Source: an uncultured Bacilli bacterium
GTDB lineage: Bacteria; Bacillota_I; Bacilli_A; RF39; UBA660
Assembly (NCBI GenBank): GCA_947585065.1
Contig: CANPWX010000002.1
Span: 1-43,002 of the forward strand
Length of the DNA: 43,002 nucleotides
Reading direction: 5' to 3'
In this document: one piece after another, positions 6,732-14,260 of the stretch
How the letters are laid out: every line of letters starts with the position of its first letter
How positions within the stretch are numbered: position 1 is the stretch's first letter
Translations under genes and position numbers: made by a program
The notes under the pieces: generated by a model
Told to the model about the DNA's origin: nothing
What the model saw: only the letters and a program-made list of their open reading frames with translations
Database searches by the model: none

Positions 6732-7061
6732 ATGTGGAAAAAAATATTAGTATTTTTAATGATTGGAGTTACAACGGTGAGTATAGTGGGATGTAAAAAA
6801 AATAGTGTATCTGTAACAGAAGAAGATTTGGAAAAAGTATTACAAGAAATTGATAATTATTATCAATCTGAAAAATATAAAGTTGATGATTATAGTATGA
6901 GTTTTTATTATATGGATTTGACTAATATGAAAGTTGTTGTCGGATTAATGGACAATAGCAAAGAACATCGAGAAGGGTTTAAGAAAAATGTTGTTGATTC
7001 TGAATATATAACTTTTGTTCAAGGAAGAGAATTTGTTGATTTAAAAGATTATGAGTCATAA
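6732..7061 (+). CDS. Small lipoprotein, paralogue of the gene at 1281
   Basis: A 109-residue protein with a signal peptide ending in SIVGC (Cys21), so a predicted lipoprotein. The mature part matches the 1281 protein across DLTNMKVVVGLMDNSKE and DSEYITFVQG. The GAGGAG at 6714 is 12 bases from this ATG, longer than usual. It is better placed for an ATG at 6725 in another frame that opens only a 23-codon ORF, so initiation may be weak. The start is still preferred because it aligns with the paralogue. Function unknown. It stands alone, between a terminator and the 7227 sensor. Confidence 0.8.
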   Translation: MWKKILVFLMIGVTTVSIVGCKKNSVSVTEEDLEKVLQEIDNYYQSEKYKVDDYSMSFYYMDLTNMKVVVGLMDNSKEHREGFKKNVVDSEYITFVQGREFVDLKDYES

Positions 7062-7201
7062 AAAAGATTATCTTTTTCTATTTGTAAATTAGCTTATTAA
7101 TATTAACCAAGCAAAGACCTGAGTAGTATAATATTCATTTTTTTGCTTTTTATGTAGGCAAGTAACACTTGCTAGTATTTTTATTAATTTTATGTTAATT
7201 T

Positions 7202-7207
7202 TATAAT
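7202..7207 (+). promoter_or_regulatory. -10 box for the 7227 gene
   Basis: TATAAT 20 bases before the ATG; no convincing -35. With so short a leader the ribosome binding site (GAAAGAAG) would be right at the transcript start. Confidence 0.35.
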
Positions 7208-7226
7208 AGTTGAAAGAAGTGTTTTT

Positions 7227-8276
7227 ATGGATTATGAAAAAATATGTAATTTTATTAAAGAACTTAGGGTTGAAAAAAAATGGAGTCAAGAGAAACTAGC
7301 TTCGCTACTATATGTTAATACTTCAACAATTAATAGATGGGAAAATGGTAAGAGATACCCTAATTTAGATGATTTATATAAGTTGTCAGGAATTTTTAAC
7401 ATTTCTATTAGTGAACTTGTGGCTGGTGAAAAGATTTCTGAAAATAATAATAGTCGAATTCAAGATTCTGTATATAAATATATTAAAAATATAATCAAGC
7501 AAATGAGTAAATTTAAGTTTTTTTTAATTCTCTTTATAATACTATTTGTAGTAGTAACAATTGCTTTGTTCTGTATTTATTTTTTTGAAAATTATAAAAG
7601 TATAAGAGTGTATAATGTTTCTGGTAGCTCTGAAAACTATACTATAAATAATGGAATATTAGTTTTAACAAAAAATAAAATATATTTGCAAGTAGGCGAT
7701 ATTGAGCCTAAACCGAAAGAAATTACCTTAATTATTTTAAATAATGATGAAAATAAAATTGTTTATCAAGGAGATTATGAAAACATTATTAGTGATAGCT
7801 ATGGATATAATGCTATTTTGTCATATAATGACTTTGTGAATCAAAAACAAAATATGATAGTAAAAATTGAGAATGAAGAAATATTACTAAAATTTACTGA
7901 AGATTTTGTAAATGATAAAATTATTAATGTTAAAGATGAGAATATTGGAGAAAAAATTCAGAAAAATCAAGATGATCTAATTATTAAAGATAAGTTTATA
8001 TGCGATGAACATAATTATTGTTATTTAGAAAAAAATGGTTCTTATATAACATATAATTTAGGAATACTAAATGTTTCGGAAAAAAGCAATATTATATATA
8101 CTTATGATATTATAAATTCATTTCTCTATTATAGTGATTTCAATACCAATAAGAAATGTAATTTAAAAATTGAAAATGAAAATAGCATTGTGCCTATAGA
8201 AGGTGACTGCGATGATGCTCAAAATCTTTTCAATCAATTTAAACAAAATTATCTTGATGTATATATTAATAAATAA
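7227..8276 (+). CDS. Membrane-spanning XRE transcription factor with extracellular sensor domain
   Basis: A 349-residue protein. Residues 6-62 are an XRE helix-turn-helix (SQEKLASLLYVNTSTINRWE). One strong membrane helix lies at about residues 96-118 (FFLILFIILFVVVTIALFCI). Residues about 125-349 lie outside and appear beta-rich, with two close Cys in CDEHNYCYLE and two more further on that could form disulfides. This is the layout of one-component, ToxR/CadC-like sensors, although with an XRE DNA-binding domain. It lies between the S1 protease and a secreted protein, so cleavage or binding of the outer domain may be the signal (inference). The ligand is unknown. Confidence 0.85.
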   Translation: MDYEKICNFIKELRVEKKWSQEKLASLLYVNTSTINRWENGKRYPNLDDLYKLSGIFNISISELVAGEKISENNNSRIQDSVYKYIKNIIKQMSKFKFFLILFIILFVVVTIALFCIYFFENYKSIRVYNVSGSSENYTINNGILVLTKNKIYLQVGDIEPKPKEITLIILNNDENKIVYQGDYENIISDSYGYNAILSYNDFVNQKQNMIVKIENEEILLKFTEDFVNDKIINVKDENIGEKIQKNQDDLIIKDKFICDEHNYCYLEKNGSYITYNLGILNVSEKSNIIYTYDIINSFLYYSDFNTNKKCNLKIENENSIVPIEGDCDDAQNLFNQFKQNYLDVYINK

Positions 8277-8280
8277 GTAT

Positions 8281-8306
8281 TGCCAAATTGGCAATTTCTT
8301 TTTTAA
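8281..8306 (+). terminator. Terminator after the membrane sensor
   Basis: TTGCCAAATTGGCAA palindrome followed by TTTCTTTTTT. It resembles the end of the 5211 hairpin. Confidence 0.55.
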
Positions 8307-8398
8307 ATATACAATGAATGTGTATATAAAGAAAGCGGTGATTAAAATGTAATATAGTAATTTAAATAATAAAATCAAAAAAGGAAGGAAAAGGAACA

Positions 8399-9124
8399 AT
8401 GAAAAAGAAAAAAATATTTTTAGGCAGTTTTGCAATTTTGGCAATGTGTTTTACAATGAAGCAAGTTTTAGCTGAAGAATTTTATTATCAAAATGATAAT
8501 GGAGTGATTTTAACAGAAAACGAATATCAATACATAACTGATTTGTATTGGAACGGTTACCAAAAATATTTAACTGAATCTGACTATCAGTTAATGAAAG
8601 AAATGGATATATTTAATAATGAGATAAAGAAAAGTGAAGTAACCGATTATCCTTTGACTCGTGGAAATATAGTAACAAGTCATTCGAGAACTTCTTCACT
8701 TAATGCAAGTTGTTCAGATACTTGTTTAGTTACATTTGTAACGGTATGGAATGAAATTCCTTCTATTAAAAGTTATGATGTAGTTGGTATAAGATTGAAT
8801 AATACGATTTTATCACGAGTTGTGAATATTCTTGAAACTGGTAGTAATTATTCTAAAGTATATAATGAAATTCAAAGTTCTTCGGATGGTTTTGGAGTAT
8901 CTATTCTAGTCCCAAATACTGACAATATAAGAACAACTATTACTATGATAACTACTAAAAATGGTACACTCTATGGATCCTATCAGCATACTCGAAGAAA
9001 TATAACTGAAGCTACATCTAAAAATTATAGTATAGGTCAAGGAGGATATGGTAATGTATTTTATTTTTCAGGACCTGCAGTAGGAGTTTATGATGAAGCA
9101 CCTGGGGTAGATTTAATTTTATAA
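8399..9124 (+). CDS. Secreted protein of unknown function
   Basis: A 241-residue protein with a clear signal peptide (MKKKKIFLGSFAILAMCFTM, cleavage likely after VLA at residue 25). The mature start (LTENEYQYIT..YWNGYQKYL) aligns with residues 34-55 of the S1 protease (LNEKEVALIT..GDDYDAYL). The rest is beta-rich, Ser/Thr/Asn-rich, with two near Cys (CSDTC) that could form a disulfide, and ends in a Gly-rich stretch and VDLIL. No catalytic motif is visible; the protease triad is absent. AAGGAAAAGGAAC precedes the ATG. A minimal ATG-TAA lies just upstream at 8348. Role unknown; perhaps a substrate, partner or secreted ligand of the neighbouring genes. Confidence 0.8.
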   Translation: MKKKKIFLGSFAILAMCFTMKQVLAEEFYYQNDNGVILTENEYQYITDLYWNGYQKYLTESDYQLMKEMDIFNNEIKKSEVTDYPLTRGNIVTSHSRTSSLNASCSDTCLVTFVTVWNEIPSIKSYDVVGIRLNNTILSRVVNILETGSNYSKVYNEIQSSSDGFGVSILVPNTDNIRTTITMITTKNGTLYGSYQHTRRNITEATSKNYSIGQGGYGNVFYFSGPAVGVYDEAPGVDLIL

Positions 9125-9194
9125 TATATAATAAATATCTATTCTAGTTATTTTTTTGATAGATTTTCAATTTTATCAAAGTAAAAAAATAAAA

Positions 9195-9223
9195 TTGTTT
9201 TCTTTTGGGGTATATAGTATAAT
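9195..9223 (+). promoter_or_regulatory. Promoter of the 9249 gene
   Basis: TTGTTT (9195-9200), 17-base spacer, TATAAT (9218-9223). It lies inside the longer reading that would start at 9156, which decides for the later start. Confidence 0.65.
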
Positions 9224-9248
9224 ACATCTAATGAAAGGAAATCAAGAA

Positions 9249-9668
9249 ATGACTAATTTTAGGAAGTTTTTAAAGAAAATAAATATTAATCTTGATGCTA
9301 TTCCAGTAAATGAAAAAGTTAATGAGTGCGATGAAAAAACAGAAAAAGAAACAAATGAAAGGATTTTATTTAAAAGCAATTATACAATAGAGAACTTTCA
9401 CTTCTATATAGTTACTTTTAAAGTTTTAGATATTAATGTTATAGTAAATTTACCAAAAAATTTATCATTACCAAAAAAATATACTTATAATACAACAATG
9501 ATGATTGAATTTAAAGATGGTAATAGAATATATACGTTATCAGATATTTTCTATACGAAAAGCGAAACAGAACAAAAATCAAAAAAAGAATATGAAAAAC
9601 TAAATAATGTATTTAAAGAAACAGAAGATCTTGAAAAAATATTTAAAAAGTTAATTCAAATGTTATAA
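9249..9668 (+). CDS. Hypothetical cytoplasmic protein
   Basis: A 139-residue protein; ATG 9249 is chosen because a good promoter ends at 9223 and GAAAGGA lies just upstream. There is no signal or membrane helix. A Glu/Lys-rich region (residues 25-38) is followed by a likely beta domain (FHFYIVTFKVLDINVIVNLP) and a charged C-terminal helix. I do not recognise it. Its last ~25 codons are inside a ~240-bp repeat whose second copy (13887-14128) carries the same codons with a frameshift, so that copy is a gene fragment. Confidence 0.7.
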   Translation: MTNFRKFLKKININLDAIPVNEKVNECDEKTEKETNERILFKSNYTIENFHFYIVTFKVLDINVIVNLPKNLSLPKKYTYNTTMMIEFKDGNRIYTLSDIFYTKSETEQKSKKEYEKLNNVFKETEDLEKIFKKLIQML

Positions 9669-9832
9669 TTTTATGATTTTTCGTTTTTTTCCATTATTTT
9701 TCATTATTTCACAAACTTTTCCATTATTTTGTTGAAATTTACACTCGCCGTGCTATTATAATGTAAACTTGAAAAAAGTTTGTTTAAAAGAACCTTTTTC
9801 AAGTTTTTTTATGGAAAGATGCAAAAATTGGT
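9594..9832 (+). repeat. Direct repeat, copy 1 (about 240 bp)
   Basis: This stretch matches 13887-14128 with few differences over its whole length. It contains the end of the 9249 gene, a T-rich stretch with repeated CATTATTT, a TATAAT (9757-9762) with TTGAAA 19 bases before it, and, right after, a perfect hairpin with a T run. The two copies bracket the ABC/bacteriocin-like block. Confidence 0.85.
9732..9811 (+). ncRNA. Possible tiny hairpin RNA: promoter directly followed by a terminator
   Basis: TTGAAA (9732-9737) and TATAAT (9757-9762) are followed at once by the perfect 12-bp stem AAACTTGAAAAA (9765-9776) / TTTTTCAAGTTT (9795-9806) and a T run. Any transcript would be about 40-45 bases. 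The same arrangement is in the second repeat copy near 14027-14107. The 19-base spacer is longer than ideal, so the element may be only the terminator of the 9249 gene. Confidence 0.35.
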
Positions 9833-10072
9833 TACTATTCATAACCAATTTTAAAAAATCTCACAAACCTAGATAATATAATGGTTTGCAGTTATTTCAT
9901 CAAAAACTTGTTAAAAACCGTAATTTTTTAAAGTGAGAGATGCATATAAAAAATATTTGATTTTTATATGTCAATTCCCAATTTTACATTAACTTTGAGT
10001 ATATTAATAAAAAAGTTAAAATAAGTTTTATAATATTTAAAAGCTATACGCCAGTTTTTATAACTTAAATTT
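9833..10072. other. Intergenic region with hairpins, no gene seen
   Basis: Contains AAAATTGGTTA / TAACCAATTTT (about 9825-9853), a likely terminator, and a TCTCAC ... GTGAGA pair further on. No open frame is supported. The end of the minus-strand ABC operon lies at 10073. Confidence 0.4.
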
Positions 10073-10573
10073 TTATTTTTTAGCAAATTTAGCTATAATA
10101 AATTCATATAAAACAAAGATAACTGGCATAATTAAATACATTATTATAGAAATGCTAAAGTCATAGATAGAAAAATATACATATTTATTCAAAAGAATGT
10201 AAGAAATGCTAAATATAGCAATTCGAATTATTAATATTAAAAAACATATAGTAAACAATTTCTCTAAAAATATTTTATATAATGATTTACGTAAATAAAG
10301 AAATTCTTTTGAATGATTATTTTCATAAATCAAATAACTCCATGATATATATGCAATGCAAACAACCTGAAAAATAATCCATAAGTATTCTAAAAAATCA
10401 AAATTAACTATTGTAAAAATTCCAACTAAAAATTGAAAATCCTTTTGAACAATGTCTATTGAACTTATTTTTATTATACAATAGACACAAAAATAAAAAA
10501 TTATATATATGACAAGTAATTTCCAAAAATCGGATTTTAATAGTTTTTTTAAAACATTAAATTGGTAAATCAT
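10073..10573 (-). CDS. Membrane protein of the ABC locus
   Basis: A 166-residue, strongly hydrophobic protein with about four to five membrane helices and few charged loops. It overlaps the preceding 244-residue membrane gene by four bases (ATGA type), so the two are translationally coupled. It is the last gene of the five-gene minus-strand unit. It has no ATPase motif and probably forms part of the ABC permease or an immunity protein with its neighbours. I do not recognise a named family. Confidence 0.75.
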   Translation of the reverse strand: MIYQFNVLKKLLKSDFWKLLVIYIIFYFCVYCIIKISSIDIVQKDFQFLVGIFTIVNFDFLEYLWIIFQVVCIAYISWSYLIYENNHSKEFLYLRKSLYKIFLEKLFTICFLILIIRIAIFSISYILLNKYVYFSIYDFSISIIMYLIMPVIFVLYEFIIAKFAKK

Positions 10574-11304
10574 TTCATTCTATCCTTCTGCTGTTTAACA
10601 AAAAAGTTCTTATATCCAATTATAATTAGAAAGATCCAAAATAAAAATTGAATAAATGAAGCAACTAATTCTAATTTAAAAGAAAAATAAGGTTTTACTT
10701 CAAAATAAGATGTTATAAAAATTGGAAATTCACTAAATTTAGTAATAATATTGCTTGAAATAACAAAATCGAATCCAAAAAGCATAAGTATAATTAGCAT
10801 TGTTGTAAATATCGATGTGACTACTCCGTTCGTTTTCCATTTTAAAATAAATTCAATTATACCAATTAAAATTAGAAACACGATCAATCTAATGTAAAAA
10901 AATATATTATAAATATACAATGGCATACTATAATAAGAAAAATTAACAACTTCAAAATTACCTTCACAATAAATAATTGCTAGAATACTTAATATTAAAA
11001 AGATTATTAACATATAAACGAAAATTAAAAAACTAATATCAGATATTGCTTTTTTTATAAGAATCTGCAGGCTGGTGTGCCTTAACATTATATTTTTATT
11101 ACAATACAGATTATAAACATCATTCACAAGAACGGAAATTGCCACAAGTAATGTCACAACAAACCAACGATTAGTTATCATTTCTAATACTTTATTCCAA
11201 AAATTAATTTCTGAAAAAGAAAAAAAGGATATTAATAAACCTATTATCGAGCAAATGAAAAAATGTAAAAAAATTTTTTTAATGCTATACTTTTTCAAAC
11301 TCAT
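10570..11304 (-). CDS. ABC-type permease subunit (membrane protein)
   Basis: A 244-residue protein with about six membrane helices. Its start overlaps the stop of the ABC ATPase gene by four bases. Length, helix count and coupling to an ATPase of 210 residues fit the ABC-2-like permeases of bacteriocin-immunity or export systems. The C-terminus is basic (FFVKQQKDRMK). No substrate can be read from the sequence. Confidence 0.75.
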   Translation of the reverse strand: MSLKKYSIKKIFLHFFICSIIGLLISFFSFSEINFWNKVLEMITNRWFVVTLLVAISVLVNDVYNLYCNKNIMLRHTSLQILIKKAISDISFLIFVYMLIIFLILSILAIIYCEGNFEVVNFSYYSMPLYIYNIFFYIRLIVFLILIGIIEFILKWKTNGVVTSIFTTMLIILMLFGFDFVISSNIITKFSEFPIFITSYFEVKPYFSFKLELVASFIQFLFWIFLIIIGYKNFFVKQQKDRMK

Positions 11305-11933
11305 TTTATTTTTACACTTCCATTATCAAAATAATATATAATATCAGCTAAATTTTCTAAATCTTCTCTTATATGAGTAGAAATCAATATCATCTTACCT
11401 TTATCTTTTTCTTCAATCAAAAATTTTGAAATTTGTTTTACACTTTCTTCTTCAATTCCATTGAATGGTTCATCCAAAATCATAACATCTGGATTTTCCA
11501 TTAAAACCTGTGCTATCCCTAATTTTTGTTTCATGCCTAACGAATATTCAGAATATTTTTTATTCATTTCAGATTCTAAATTCACGATTTTCAAAGTCTT
11601 ATAAATTTGCTCATCAGAAGTTTTATTTTGAATATCTGCAAGTAATCGTAAATTCTCAAAACCAGTTAAATCTGGAAAAAAATTTGGATTTTCAATTAAA
11701 GCTCTTACATTCGGAACGAACATATTGTTTTTATTATAATTAATATTATCAAATGTAACTTCACCTGAAGAAGGAGCATAAAGTCCACAAATTATTTTTA
11801 GTAATACACTTTTTCCAGAACCATTTCGCCCAGATAAACCATATATTTTACCACTTTCAAAATCTAATGTAACATCTTTTAAGACATAATTATTTTTAAA
11901 TTTTTTTGAAACATTTTTAACTTCTATTTTCAT
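11301..11933 (-). CDS. ABC transporter ATPase
   Basis: A 210-residue nucleotide-binding domain, complete for the short bacterial type. Walker A is GRNGSGKS (residues 35-42), the signature region SLGMKQ (131-136), Walker B VMILDEP (150-156), and the switch His is in STHI (His187). The signature is the LGMKQ form common in ABC exporters and immunity pumps rather than LSGGQ. It energises the membrane proteins encoded on both sides. GGAGGAAAA precedes the ATG. Confidence 0.93.
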   Translation of the reverse strand: MKIEVKNVSKKFKNNYVLKDVTLDFESGKIYGLSGRNGSGKSVLLKIICGLYAPSSGEVTFDNINYNKNNMFVPNVRALIENPNFFPDLTGFENLRLLADIQNKTSDEQIYKTLKIVNLESEMNKKYSEYSLGMKQKLGIAQVLMENPDVMILDEPFNGIEEESVKQISKFLIEEKDKGKMILISTHIREDLENLADIIYYFDNGSVKIK

Positions 11934-11941
11934 TTTTCCTC

Positions 11942-12853
11942 CTATTTTTTTCCTTTTTCACAATCAATTATAAATTTTTCTTTATTTTTATAACTGATAT
12001 ATACTCCCAAACTTGATACTATAAACATTACAAAGGTGAATGTAATTAGTGGTATAGTACCATACTGATCGCTAAATGTAAATAAATTCATAATATTAAA
12101 TAATCTTCCCCATGTGGAATGAAATAATAATTGGCTTATTAATAAATTCACAACTACTTCAAAAAATAATTCTATTCCTAAGTAACTTAAAAACGATAAC
12201 AATATTGATGAAAAATAATTATAACATTTTCTAACAATAATCAATGATATATTTATAAAAATAAAGGAATAGAGAATAATATTAAATAAATATAACATAA
12301 TAAATATACATGGATGATTAACAATATTGCTTGTCCATATTGATGTTCCAAATGTTTGAGAATAAGTTGGATTGCTTGAAAAAATCATAATACATGGAAT
12401 TATAATTAAAATCGCAACCATAGGCAATATCCAAAAATATTTATAGGATTTTTTTAAATAAAATCGCATAAAGTTTCTGTAATTATCTCTTAATAAATAA
12501 TTAATTAAATATTTATTTCTAATTATTTTGGATAGGCAGAACAATGTTGGAATGCAAACCAATAAAAATGCAATACCATTTAGAAAATGAACCCTATATA
12601 ATATTACATCAGATAACACTGTATAAAAATCAACTTTTATATCTTTCTGTGATATAACCTGATTACAAAATTTTACCATGTTTTCCTCATCAGAAGCCTC
12701 TAAACCATTTTGACAATATTCTATAATATTATTTCTATTAATATCCATTTGTTTCTGATCTTTTATAGAATTAACACACGAATATAAGACAAATATTCCT
12801 ATTATACTAAAAATAATAATGGCTATTAAATTGTCTTTGAAAATTTTTTTCAT
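11942..12853 (-). CDS. Large membrane protein of the ABC locus
   Basis: A 303-residue protein with an N-terminal helix (residues 10-28), an outside loop of about 50 residues with three Cys (CQNGLEASDEENMVKFC and an earlier one), then about five more helices. The layout, one helix, a large outer loop and a helix bundle, is like ABC-2 permeases. It stops nine bases before the ATPase start and so is in the same operon. It may be the second permease half or a sensor subunit. Confidence 0.7.
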   Translation of the reverse strand: MKKIFKDNLIAIIIFSIIGIFVLYSCVNSIKDQKQMDINRNNIIEYCQNGLEASDEENMVKFCNQVISQKDIKVDFYTVLSDVILYRVHFLNGIAFLLVCIPTLFCLSKIIRNKYLINYLLRDNYRNFMRFYLKKSYKYFWILPMVAILIIIPCIMIFSSNPTYSQTFGTSIWTSNIVNHPCIFIMLYLFNIILYSFIFINISLIIVRKCYNYFSSILLSFLSYLGIELFFEVVVNLLISQLLFHSTWGRLFNIMNLFTFSDQYGTIPLITFTFVMFIVSSLGVYISYKNKEKFIIDCEKGKK

Positions 12854-12922
12854 AATACAACACCTTTCAAAAAGTAAATTAGAGAGTTTGAAATACGTTC
12901 TAATAATATTTTATTAAACTAA

Positions 12923-13336
12923 TTATAAAGTCCACCAAAAAACGACAAATGTTTTTAATAAAGTAAAGTCTTCTCGCATTACTCCCATATTATATGTTTC
13001 TGGTCTTGAACTTCCATCATGACCTACAAAAGTTTTAGTTTGACCAAGAACTAGTGTTTGTCCAGTGAAAGCGTTTCCACTACTATCAAAAGGCTTAAAT
13101 CCCATTTTGCAATCATAACATGGATCAGTCAAAGAAGTACGCACTATAGTTAAATTTACTGATTGATCTCCCCAATCATCTTTTATAAAACTTGATGTAT
13201 GTGTGAATTTACCACGTTCAATATCTCTTACTGATAATGAGAAAGTTCGTGGGCTAAGAGTATCAGCATTAACTGTTTGAGTAGAAACAGCTAGTGTAGC
13301 AAATAAACCGATTGTTAAAATAATAATTTTTTTCAT
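12923..13336 (-). CDS. Small secreted protein, bacteriocin-like
   Basis: A 137-residue protein with a signal peptide (MKKIIILTIGLFATLAVSTQ, cleavage likely after VNA at residue 24). The mature chain of about 113 residues is beta-rich with two near Cys (DPCYDCK) and ends in hydrophobic FVVFWWTL. A strong GGAGGATGG precedes the ATG, as expected for a highly made product. Being first in an operon with an ABC ATPase and three membrane proteins, it resembles lactococcin-972-type loci, and its length and Y.MGV.RE....T.V..W ending also recall the DUF2712 small exported proteins. I cannot settle which; sequence similarity to known bacteriocins is weak. Toxin activity is inferred only. Confidence 0.65.
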   Translation of the reverse strand: MKKIIILTIGLFATLAVSTQTVNADTLSPRTFSLSVRDIERGKFTHTSSFIKDDWGDQSVNLTIVRTSLTDPCYDCKMGFKPFDSSGNAFTGQTLVLGQTKTFVGHDGSSRPETYNMGVMREDFTLLKTFVVFWWTL

Positions 13337-13422
13337 TATTCCATCCTCCTTACAATAACTTCTAAAATAACTTCAAACTCTCTAAATTAATAATAACATA
13401 AATTACCAAATATTACCATGAC

Positions 13423-13460
13423 ATTATACCAATTAGTGTAAATTATACAAATTAGTGTAA
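13423..13460 (-). promoter_or_regulatory. Promoter with tandem 19-bp direct repeat for the bacteriocin-like operon
   Basis: Two adjacent 19-base units, 13423-13441 and 13442-13460, differ at one base (ATTATACCAATTAGTGTAA and ATTATACAAATTAGTGTAA). Read on the minus strand each has TTTACACTAATT then TATAAT. The functional pair is probably TTGTAT (13450-13445), 16-base spacer, TATAAT (13428-13423). Tandem sites spaced by about two helical turns over the -35 box are typical of activators such as response regulators. Confidence 0.6.
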
Positions 13461-13465
13461 ATTTT

Positions 13466-13483
13466 GGTTACAGATTTGTGACC
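13466..13483. promoter_or_regulatory. Inverted repeat upstream of the tandem-repeat promoter
   Basis: GGTTACA-GATT-TGTGACC, a 7-4-7 inverted repeat with one mismatch, directly upstream (on the minus strand) of the repeat promoter. A candidate binding site for a dimeric regulator. Confidence 0.45.
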
Positions 13484-13629
13484 ACAAAGAAAAAAAATCA
13501 AATTTTTTAGCAAAATCAAATATTTATTGATATAATTAAAATAGCAAAGAAATTACATATTCTAATAACTATTTAAAAGGATTATATAATGAGTTATGAA
13601 AAATGACTAGCAAAATACTGAACTAGAAA

Positions 13630-13880
13630 AAAGGAAGAGCAGAAAATCAAAAACAGATTAAATCTCTTATTGAAACAGTTAAAACACTAATAGCATTTTT
13701 TAGAGAATTTAAAGAATTAGTGGAAGAATTAAAAACTGAAATTTTAAGATTAATAAAAAAAATAGTTCTAATTTATCAAAACCATCAAGTAACAATAGTT
13801 ATAAAAGGTGATAACCAATATACGGCAAAAATCAGAAAATAAAAAAGGAAAAACTTATAGGAAGTCCAAGTACAAATTTG
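13630..13880 (+). pseudogene. Remnant of an IS66-like transposase N-terminus
   Basis: Broken frames here read as a helical ENQKQIKSLIETVKTLIAFF...FKELVEELKTEILRL stretch, then (after a shift) KNSSNLSKPSSNNSYK. This is the coiled-coil then N-S-S-N-S-S-K-P-x-S layout that opens IS66-family transposases. Stops and frameshifts interrupt it, and the zinc finger and catalytic DDE parts are absent. It lies next to the second copy of the 240-bp repeat. The rest of the gap 13484-14214 shows no intact gene. Confidence 0.55.
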
Positions 13881-13886
13881 TTGTTA

Positions 13887-14128
13887 GAAAAATTAAATAA
13901 TGTATTTTAAAGAAACAGAAAATCTTGAAAAAATATTTAAAAAGTTAATTCAAATGTTATAATTTTATGATTTTTCGTTTTTTTTTCATTATTTTTCATT
14001 ATTTCACAAACTTTTTCATTTTTTTGTTGAAATTTAAACTCACCGTGCTATTATAATGTAAACTTGAAAAAAGTTTGTTTAAAAGAACCTTTTTTCAAGC
14101 TTTTTTATGGAAAGATGCAAAAATTGGT
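13887..14128 (+). repeat. Direct repeat, copy 2
   Basis: Second copy of the 9594-9832 sequence. The coding part is frameshifted by an extra T (GTATTTTAAAG against GTATTTAAAG), so it is a fragment of the 9249 gene. The TATAAT (14052-14057) and following hairpin are kept. Confidence 0.85.
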
Positions 14129-14260
14129 AAAAAATGTTAAAAACTACTTGACAAGCATGAAAAAAAGTAATAGTGTATATAACCTAATTTAAAAAAGCGA
14201 GGAAGTTTCGTGATACTGCTTATTTTATTATTAGGAGAATAAAGTTAGGTGGTGTGAGAC

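Noticed and set aside
9156..9248. Longer start for the 9249 gene
   Set aside because: A good promoter (9195-9223) lies within this stretch, so the transcript would begin after the earlier start codon.
9249..14128. Composite transposon around the ABC block
   Set aside because: The flanking repeats are direct and hold no transposase; the IS66-like remnant is only at one side and broken. Duplication or recombination explains it better.
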